Shown one piece after another: positions 58,694 to 64,000 of a stretch of 64,000 bases of DNA. The DNA lies in assembly GCA_902825775.1 (NCBI GenBank), contig CADECF010000004.1, positions 160-64,159 of the forward strand, given 5' to 3'. The first letter of the stretch is position 1. Each line of letters opens with the position of its first letter. Below the pieces are notes generated by a model, which saw only the letters and a list, made by a program, of their open reading frames with translations, did no database searches and was not told the DNA's origin. Made by a program: the position numbers and the translations under genes. The stretch comes from an uncultured Lysobacteraceae bacterium. Lineage in GTDB: Bacteria > Pseudomonadota > Gammaproteobacteria > Xanthomonadales > Xanthomonadaceae.

Positions 58694-59542
58694 CTAACTG
58701 CCATACAACGCCTTGCGCGGCGCGCCGCTCAGTTCCGCGGCCAACTTAGCGGCCGTCGACGGCGGCAGATGCTCGCTGAGTTTGGCGTAGAGGCGGCGGC
58801 CTTCGGCGATCTTGGCGTCGGCATCCTCGCCCGCGCCATGCACGAGCAGCACGAATTCGCCTTTGCGCTGATTGGGATCGGCGTCGACGCGCGCGCGCAG
58901 CTCCTCGAGTGTGCCATCGAGCACCGTCTCGAACAGTTTGGTCAGTTCGCGCGCGATCACGGCCGCGCGCTGCGCGCCGAAAGCGACGACGGCATCGGCC
59001 AAAGCGTCTTCGATGCGGTGCGCGGATTCGTAGAACACCAGCGTGCGCGTTTCGCTCGCAAGCGCGGACAGGCGTTCGCGCCGCGCGGTCGCCTTCGCCG
59101 GCAGGAAGCCTTCGAACACGAAACGGTCGCTGGGCAATCCCGCCACGCTGAGCGCGGCGATCAATGCGCTGGGCCCAGGCACGGCACTCACTGCGACGCC
59201 CGCCGCGCGCGCCGCGCGGACCAGCCGGAACCCGGGATCGCTGACCAGCGGCGTGCCGGCATCCGAGACCAGGGCCAGCGATTCGCCGGCGAGCAGCCGC
59301 GTCACCAGCCGTTCCGCGATCTCGTCCTCGTTATGCTCGTGCAGCGCGATCAAGGGCCGTTCCACCCCGAAATGCGCCAGCAATTGGCGCGTATGACGGG
59401 TGTCTTCGGCGCAGATCGCCGCGACGCTCTTGAGCGTGTCCAACGCGCGCGGACTGAGGTCGCCCAAATTGCCGATCGGGGTCGCGACCACGAACAGGCT
59501 GCCTGAACGGACCGCGCCGGCGGGTTGTGAAGGGCCTGACAT
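58694..59542 (-). CDS. rsmI: 16S rRNA 2'-O-ribose C1402 methyltransferase RsmI
   Basis: RsmI adds the 2'-O-methyl group to C1402 of 16S rRNA, completing the m4Cm pair with RsmH (53628). The 282-residue protein is a tetrapyrrole-methylase-fold enzyme: LFVVATPIGNLGDLSPRAL, CAEDTRHTRQLLAHFG, LVSDAGTPLVSDPGFRLV, AVPGPSALIAALSVAGLP. It is divergent from lpoA with 61 bp between the starts, the usual yraL/yraM arrangement. Confidence 0.96.
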   Translation of the reverse strand: MSGPSQPAGAVRSGSLFVVATPIGNLGDLSPRALDTLKSVAAICAEDTRHTRQLLAHFGVERPLIALHEHNEDEIAERLVTRLLAGESLALVSDAGTPLVSDPGFRLVRAARAAGVAVSAVPGPSALIAALSVAGLPSDRFVFEGFLPAKATARRERLSALASETRTLVFYESAHRIEDALADAVVAFGAQRAAVIARELTKLFETVLDGTLEELRARVDADPNQRKGEFVLLVHGAGEDADAKIAEGRRLYAKLSEHLPPSTAAKLAAELSGAPRKALYGS

Positions 59543-59603
59543 CGTTTCTCCAGCGGCTGCGCGGGTAGAATCCTAGCCGTTCTTCCCACCGAGACCCGCA
59601 ACG

Positions 59604-61016
59604 ATGCGGAATGCGATGACACGGACTGCCGGATCGAAGCTGTTGCTGGCGTTGGCGATGCTGCTGCTGTTGGCCGGCTGCGCCACAGTGCAGGTCAGCG
59701 GCACGGACGGCAAGCCGGCCGGTGCTTCCGACAATGCGGCCATCCAGGCCGCCGGCGCGCTGGCGCGCAACGACGCTGCGCTGGCCGGACAGGCCAGGGT
59801 CGACAACGCTCGTCAGATCGATCGCCTGCTCTCGGGCCTGGACGACGCCACCCTGGCGCGCGAAACCGCCGCGTTGGCCGCCAACGACCCGCTGTACAAC
59901 TTCGCCGGCCGCGCGCTGCTGCGGCGCGGGCTGCCGTTGCCGCGGCCATTCGATCGCGGCGCGCAATGGGGCTTCGACGCCAGCAAGCGGCCGCCGGCCG
60001 ATCGCGACGGCTATCGCCCGCCGACCAAGTTGGCCGTGCTGCTGCCGCTGTCGGGCAGCCTGGCCACCGCGGCGGCGCCGGTGCGCGATGGTTTGCTCGC
60101 CGCTTATTACGGCGAAGGCCGGCAGCGTCCGGACATCCAGTTTTACGACACCGCCGGCACGCCCGGCGGCGCGGTGGCCGCTTACGCCAAGGCCGCTGCC
60201 GAAGGCAACGATTTCGTCGTCGGTCCGCTCGGCCGCGATGAAGTCAGCGCGCTGTTCAACCAGGGCAATCTGAGCGTGCCGATGCTCGCACTGAACCGCG
60301 GCAACGTCGCGCCGCCGGCCGGCAATGCGAGCTTCTCGCTCGCACCCGAAGACGAAGCGATTTCCGCAGCCGAATATTTGATATCGAACAACGCACGCCG
60401 TGCGCTGGTGCTGACTAGCGGCGACGCCACCATGCGCCGCGCGGCGGAAGCGTTCCGCGACCGCTTCGGCGAGCGCGGCGGCAGCGTGGTGGAAACGCTG
60501 ACCGTGGGCGAGAGCGCCGAAGGCTTCACGCCCGCCCTGCAGGCCGCAGCCGCGAAGCAGGGCGGCGTGGATGCGATCTTCCTGGCATTGAAAGGCAGCC
60601 AGGCGCGCGCGCTGGCGCCGCAACTGGCGGCGGCCGGACTGGCCGGCAAACCGCGCGTCGCGACGTCGCAATTGAATTCGGGCACCGGCAAGCCGGAACA
60701 GGACCGCGCGCTGGACGGCATCATCTTCCCCAGCGACGCATGGAGCGTGCGGGGCGCGCCCGGTTTGCCGGCGGCGAGCGTCACCGGACAGACGCTGCCG
60801 ACCGCACGCGGACCGGCCGCGAGGCTGTTCGCTTTCGGTTTCGACGCCTGGCTGATCACGGCTTACCTGGAACGCCTCGCCACCAGTGCGGAAGGCGACG
60901 TGAAGGGCGCGACCGGCGATCTGCGCATCGATGGTTTCGGCAACATCATCCGCATGCCGGCCTGGTCGACGTTCAGCGGCGGCATCGTGGTACCGCTGTC
61001 GCGCGGTGGCGGTTGA
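59604..61016 (+). CDS. lpoA: penicillin-binding protein activator LpoA (LppC family)
   Basis: LpoA is the outer-membrane lipoprotein that stimulates PBP1A. The 470-residue precursor has a lipobox (LLAGC, Cys26), a short N-terminal helical part (30-110) and the LppC periplasmic-binding-like domain (about 135-470: [63 protein letters not shown]). It is clearly shorter than E. coli LpoA (678 residues) because most of the N-terminal TPR domain is missing. yraN overlaps its end by 11 nt. Confidence 0.9.
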   Translation: MRNAMTRTAGSKLLLALAMLLLLAGCATVQVSGTDGKPAGASDNAAIQAAGALARNDAALAGQARVDNARQIDRLLSGLDDATLARETAALAANDPLYNFAGRALLRRGLPLPRPFDRGAQWGFDASKRPPADRDGYRPPTKLAVLLPLSGSLATAAAPVRDGLLAAYYGEGRQRPDIQFYDTAGTPGGAVAAYAKAAAEGNDFVVGPLGRDEVSALFNQGNLSVPMLALNRGNVAPPAGNASFSLAPEDEAISAAEYLISNNARRALVLTSGDATMRRAAEAFRDRFGERGGSVVETLTVGESAEGFTPALQAAAAKQGGVDAIFLALKGSQARALAPQLAAAGLAGKPRVATSQLNSGTGKPEQDRALDGIIFPSDAWSVRGAPGLPAASVTGQTLPTARGPAARLFAFGFDAWLITAYLERLATSAEGDVKGATGDLRIDGFGNIIRMPAWSTFSGGIVVPLSRGGG

Positions 61017-61395
61017 CCGTCGCGCGCGCGGCGCGGCGGTCGAGGCCGCCGCGCGTGCGCATCTGAAAAAAGCCGGGCTCGCCGATGTCGCGGCCAATGC
61101 GAACTATCGCGGCGGCGAAATCGACCTGATCATGCTGGACAAAGGCGGACGCGACGGCGGCACGCTGGTATTCGTCGAGGTCCGCTACCGCCGCGACCCG
61201 CGTTTCGGCGGCGGCGCCGCGTCGGTCGACGCGGTCAAGCGCCGCAAGCTGATCCATGCCGCGCAAATGTTCCTGCTCGCGCACCGCGAGTACGCCGACG
61301 CGCCGTGCCGCTTCGATGTGGTCGAGGCCGCGGGAGATCCGGATGCGCCGCAGCTCAACTGGCTACGCGATGCGTTCCGTGGCGATGATGTTTGA
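61006..61395 (+). CDS. YraN family protein (UPF0102)
   Basis: The 129-residue protein has the UPF0102 pattern of a Holliday-junction-resolvase-like nuclease fold: [42 protein letters not shown] and [16 protein letters not shown]. The E-I-D and E-V-R triad typical of the PD-(D/E)XK superfamily is present. The GTG at 61006 (MAVDRRARG) overlaps lpoA by 11 nt and places the start at the usual position; an upstream in-frame extension would lie wholly in lpoA. The function is not established. Confidence 0.9.
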   Translation: MAVDRRARGAAVEAAARAHLKKAGLADVAANANYRGGEIDLIMLDKGGRDGGTLVFVEVRYRRDPRFGGGAASVDAVKRRKLIHAAQMFLLAHREYADAPCRFDVVEAAGDPDAPQLNWLRDAFRGDDV

Positions 61396-61436
61396 CCGCT
61401 TCGATCCAGTTCGCGAAAACAACTCCGACAGCAGAA

Positions 61437-61522
61437 GTAGCCCGGGTAAGCAAAGCGCACCCGGGATGCGATCTCTCCGCTGCGGCGGACCCGGGTGCGG
61501 CCTTCGGCCTTACCCGGGCTAC
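61437..61522. repeat. GTAGCCCGGG repeat pair
   Basis: GTAGCCCGGGTAAG and CTTACCCGGGCTAC are the outer complementary ends, with CACCCGGG/CCCGGGTG inside. It is a further GTAG-headed family with a CCCGGG core. Confidence 0.8.
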
Positions 61523-61533
61523 GGCACTGCAAA

Positions 61534-61633
61534 TGTAGGTGCGAATTCATTCGCACGCTGTTGATGCCGAAAAGCGTGCGAATGAATTCGCACCTACGAA
61601 AAGCAAGGGCAGCGGAGCAAGTTCCGCTCTGCA
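61534..61633. repeat. GTAGGTGCGAATTCATTCGCAC doublet plus REP remnant
   Basis: Arms 61535-61559 and 61573-61597 are complementary over 25 bp (core GTGCGAAT/ATTCGCAC). A decayed copy of the GCGGAGC/GTTCCGC family follows at 61609-61633. Together with 61437-61522 it fills the 263-bp gap before the flavoprotein gene. Confidence 0.8.
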
Positions 61634-61658
61634 AACGAAGCGCGGCTACAATCGACGC

Positions 61659-63035
61659 ATGGCCACCCTCCCCGCTTCGCTCGACCAAGAACTCTCCGCA
61701 CTGCTCGGCGACGGCTGGCAGACCGGCGAAGCGCAGCGCCAAGCGCATGGCAACGACAATTCGCGCCGCTCCGCATTGCCCGACGCGGTGGCGTTGCCCC
61801 GCAACCGCGAACAAGTCGTCGCGCTGGTGCGCGCCTGCATCGCCCATCGCGTACCGATCGTCGCGCGCGGCGCCGGCACCAGCAGCACCGGCGCCGTGCT
61901 GCCGACGGCCGGCGGCGTGGTGGTGTCGTTCGAACGCATGAACCGCATCCTCGACATCCGCGCCGGCGACCGCTACGCCATCGTCGAACCCGGCGTATTG
62001 AACGGCGATTTGCAACGCGCGCTGGCCGCGCACGGACTGTTCTGGCCGCCGGACCCGGCCAGCGCCGAACTGTGCACCGTCGGCGGCAACCTGGCCTGCA
62101 ACGCCGGCGGACCGCATACCGTGAAATACGGCGCCACGCGCGACAACGTGCTCGGCCTGACCGCCGTCACCGGCACCGGCGAATTGATCCGTTGCGGCAG
62201 CGCGACCACCAAGGACGCCACCGGATACGACCTCACCCATTTGATCGTCGGCAGCGAAGGCACGCTGGCGCTGATCGTCGACGCCACGCTCAAACTCGCG
62301 CCGCTGCCGCCGCAACGCGCCAGCCTGCGCGCCCTGTACGCCGACGTCGCCAGCGCCGCCGCAGCGGTATCGCGGATCATGGCGCAGCCGACCACGCCGG
62401 CCATGCTCGAATTCATGGATGCGGCCTGCATCAAACTGGCGCGCGACGTCGGCGGCGCCGACATTCCCGATGCCGGCGCGCTGCTGATGATCGAAGCCGA
62501 CGGCGATGCGGCGACGTTGCCGCACGCCGTCGCCGTGCTCGCGCAAGCCGCGCGGGGCGACGGCCTGCTGTCGCTGGACACCGCGCCGGACGAGATCGCC
62601 AGCGAAAAACTCTGGGCCGCGCGCAAGGCGCTATCGCCGGCGCTGCGCAGCATCGCGCCCGGCAAGATCAACGAAGACGTGGTGGTGCCGGTGTCGCGCA
62701 TACCCGAACTCGTGGATGGCATCCAAGCGCTCGCCCGCGAATTCGACTTGCCGATCGTCGCCTTCGGCCACGCCGGCAACGGCAACCTGCATGCCAACAT
62801 CCTGTTCGATCCGGGCGACGCCGGCCAGGACGCCCGCGCGCAGGCGGCGTTGCCGCGCCTGTTCGCGCTGACGCTCGAGCTGGGCGGCACGCTGTCCGGC
62901 GAACACGGCATCGGCATCGCCAAGCGGGATTTCATGGCGCGCGCGTTCGATCCGGCCACGTTGGCGGCGATGCGGGCCGTAAAAGCCGCATTCGACCCGA
63001 ATGGCCTATTGAATCCCGGCAAAGTACTGCCGTAG
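61659..63035 (+). CDS. FAD-linked oxidase of the GlcD family
   Basis: The 458-residue protein has a PCMH-type FAD-binding domain (about 35-215: PIVARGAGTSSTGAVLPTAGG, CTVGGNLACNAGGPHTVKYG) and the C-terminal FAD-linked oxidase domain with VVVPVSRIPELVDGI, AFGHAGNGNLHANIL, SGEHGIGIAKRDFM and the ending FDPNGLLNPGKVLP. Members oxidise 2-hydroxy acids such as glycolate, D-lactate or D-2-hydroxyglutarate; which one cannot be told here. The ATG at 61659 is chosen because the upstream frame runs through the repeats. No glcE/glcF partners are adjacent. Confidence 0.93.
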   Translation: MATLPASLDQELSALLGDGWQTGEAQRQAHGNDNSRRSALPDAVALPRNREQVVALVRACIAHRVPIVARGAGTSSTGAVLPTAGGVVVSFERMNRILDIRAGDRYAIVEPGVLNGDLQRALAAHGLFWPPDPASAELCTVGGNLACNAGGPHTVKYGATRDNVLGLTAVTGTGELIRCGSATTKDATGYDLTHLIVGSEGTLALIVDATLKLAPLPPQRASLRALYADVASAAAAVSRIMAQPTTPAMLEFMDAACIKLARDVGGADIPDAGALLMIEADGDAATLPHAVAVLAQAARGDGLLSLDTAPDEIASEKLWAARKALSPALRSIAPGKINEDVVVPVSRIPELVDGIQALAREFDLPIVAFGHAGNGNLHANILFDPGDAGQDARAQAALPRLFALTLELGGTLSGEHGIGIAKRDFMARAFDPATLAAMRAVKAAFDPNGLLNPGKVLP

Positions 63036-63069
63036 CTTGCGCGGTGAATGCCCTGCGCCGAGGCCGGCC

Positions 63070-63885
63070 ATGCGAATCCGATATGCGTTGCCGCTGTGCT
63101 GTCTGCTCTTGTGTTGCATGTCTTCGTTCGCGGCGACGGCCGCGCGACCCGCGCAACGGGTGTTGCTGATCGGCAACAGCCTGATCTACACCCAGAACGT
63201 ACCGGGTTTGATGCGTGCGCTGGCCGCTGCGCAATCGGAAGGGCCCACATTCGAAACCGCCAGTTTCGTCGCACCGGGCGGCACGCTCGCCGAGCGTTGG
63301 AAAGACGGCGCCGCCGCGAAGACCTTGCGCGAACATCAATGGGATGTGGTCGTGCTGCAGGAACGCGGCGGGCTACTGGCCTGCATGACCAGTTCGGAAC
63401 AACGCCAGCAACCCGAATGCCGCGCCAGCCAGCGTGCGCACAAGCAGTTCGCCGATCTTGCGAAATCGCGCGGCGCACGCGTGCTGCTGTTCGGCACCTG
63501 GGGTCCGGATGCCGCGTGGCAGCAGAATCTGGATCGCGGTCTCGCGGCGATCGCTCGGAATACGGGCGCAGAAGCTGTCGAGTTGGGCGAAATGCTGCGC
63601 GCGCAGGACAAACGCCATCCGTCCGCACCGATGTTCTCCGATGGGGTGCACGCCAGCCTGGAAGGCGCGGTGCTGATCGCGGCGCGGCTTTATCGCAGCA
63701 TCTCCGGACGCGCTCCGGCCGCGATTGATTTGGAATTTGATTTTGCATTGCTGCCGCCTAATGCGGCGATCAAGCCGGAGTCGCCGATCGAGCAGCAGCC
63801 GCAGTTGGCGCGCAGCGGCAAGCCCATCCATGTTCCGGCGAATTCGATTGCGGGGTTGATTGCGGTCGCCAATGCGGCGCCGTAG
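63070..63885 (+). CDS. exported SGNH/GDSL-like hydrolase
   Basis: The 271-residue precursor has a signal peptide (about 1-24, LPLCCLLLCCMSSFAATA), then VLLIGNSLIYTQNVPG, which corresponds to block I (GxS) of SGNH hydrolases, DVVVLQERGGLLA in the middle, and FSDGVHAS with the DxxH pattern of block V. The catalytic Ser/Asp/His set is thus plausible, with a periplasmic site of action. The substrate is unknown. The ATG at 63070 starts the signal peptide; a TTG 11 codons upstream is rejected. It begins 34 bp after the flavoprotein gene. Confidence 0.75.
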   Translation: MRIRYALPLCCLLLCCMSSFAATAARPAQRVLLIGNSLIYTQNVPGLMRALAAAQSEGPTFETASFVAPGGTLAERWKDGAAAKTLREHQWDVVVLQERGGLLACMTSSEQRQQPECRASQRAHKQFADLAKSRGARVLLFGTWGPDAAWQQNLDRGLAAIARNTGAEAVELGEMLRAQDKRHPSAPMFSDGVHASLEGAVLIAARLYRSISGRAPAAIDLEFDFALLPPNAAIKPESPIEQQPQLARSGKPIHVPANSIAGLIAVANAAP

Positions 63886-63910
63886 CTGCCGTTGCTCATC
63901 GCTCTAAGCC

Positions 63911-63936
63911 GTCATTCCCGCGAAGGCGGGAATCCA
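63911..63936. repeat. GTCATTCCCGCGAAGGCGGG repeat
   Basis: Second copy of the palindrome at 20995-21021 (CCCGC-GAAG-GCGGG with T/A at the flank), downstream of the last gene. Confidence 0.75.
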
Positions 63937-63951
63937 GCGACTTGGTTTTCT

Positions 63952-64000
63952 TGTGGGAGCGGCTTCAGCCGCGAGCTCTTCAAGTGAGCTCCCATGCCGC
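63952..64000. repeat. REP element at the window edge
   Basis: GTGGGAGCGGCTTCAGCCGC then GAGCTCTTCAAGTGAGCTCCCA; one full unit and the beginning of what may be the partner, cut by the end of the window. Confidence 0.7.

Overview
The window reads as a contiguous chromosomal segment of a GC-rich gammaproteobacterium of the Lysobacteraceae/Xanthomonadaceae type (Lysobacter- or Luteimonas-like; species not determinable from the sequence). Reasons: sucD-sucC lies next to pilS-pilR and a pilA/pilB/pilC/pilD/coaE locus; the division and cell-wall (dcw) cluster runs from mraZ to ftsZ without murD; PilD lacks the four-cysteine motif; and the intergenic gaps are crowded with GTAG/GTGG-headed REP palindromes arranged as inverted pairs. 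I found 52 protein genes, one RNA gene (rnpB), and no tRNA, rRNA, CRISPR array, IS element or phage module.

Layout. 0-3.6 kb: clpB with a heat-shock-like promoter and a DUF937-type membrane protein. 3.8-7.9 kb: a trehalose locus, otsB, a GH15 glycosidase and otsA. 7.9-12.8 kb: a saccharopine-dehydrogenase-like gene, then the overlapping leftward chain rluD-pgeF-DUF4166-DCC, divergent from bamD. 13-17.5 kb: nadE with an overlapping DUF559 gene, and sucCD. 17.6-32 kb: the type IV pilus locus, with pilS-pilR, two tandem pilins each behind its own sigma-54 promoter, and pilB-pilC-pilD-coaE. This locus is interrupted by a leftward 1472-residue RHS protein whose stop codon overlaps the start of a small, AT-rich membrane-protein gene, an arrangement typical of polymorphic toxin and immunity pairs. 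32-38 kb: a MutT-ThiE fusion, secA, an M23 peptidase and a DciA-like gene. 38-55 kb: lpxC and the 15-gene dcw cluster, almost every junction of which is a 1-11 nt overlap, so translation is probably coupled. 55-57.3 kb: two coupled lipoprotein genes divergent from mraZ, then rnpB. 57.3-64 kb: chrA, rsmI, lpoA-yraN, a GlcD-type flavoprotein and an exported SGNH-like protein.

How parts work together. PilS/PilR is the expected activator of the two sigma-54 pilin promoters 5-6 kb downstream. PilD matures the pilins, PilB powers assembly and PilC is the platform. The dcw genes provide peptidoglycan precursors (MurE, MurF, MraY, MurG, MurC, Ddl) and the divisome (FtsL, FtsI, FtsW, FtsQ, FtsA, FtsZ). 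The D-glutamate-adding ligase is missing, which fits the MurD2/MurL route known from Xanthomonas. The most interesting signals are the RHS/small membrane protein cassette inside the pilus locus, the duplicated pilins with separate sigma-54 control, the unusually ordered mraZ control region (sigma-70 promoter, three 10-bp-phased TGGGN boxes, a DnaA box and two TCTCA/TGAGA inverted repeats), and the REP doublets that sit inside operons, including the ftsA-ftsZ junction.
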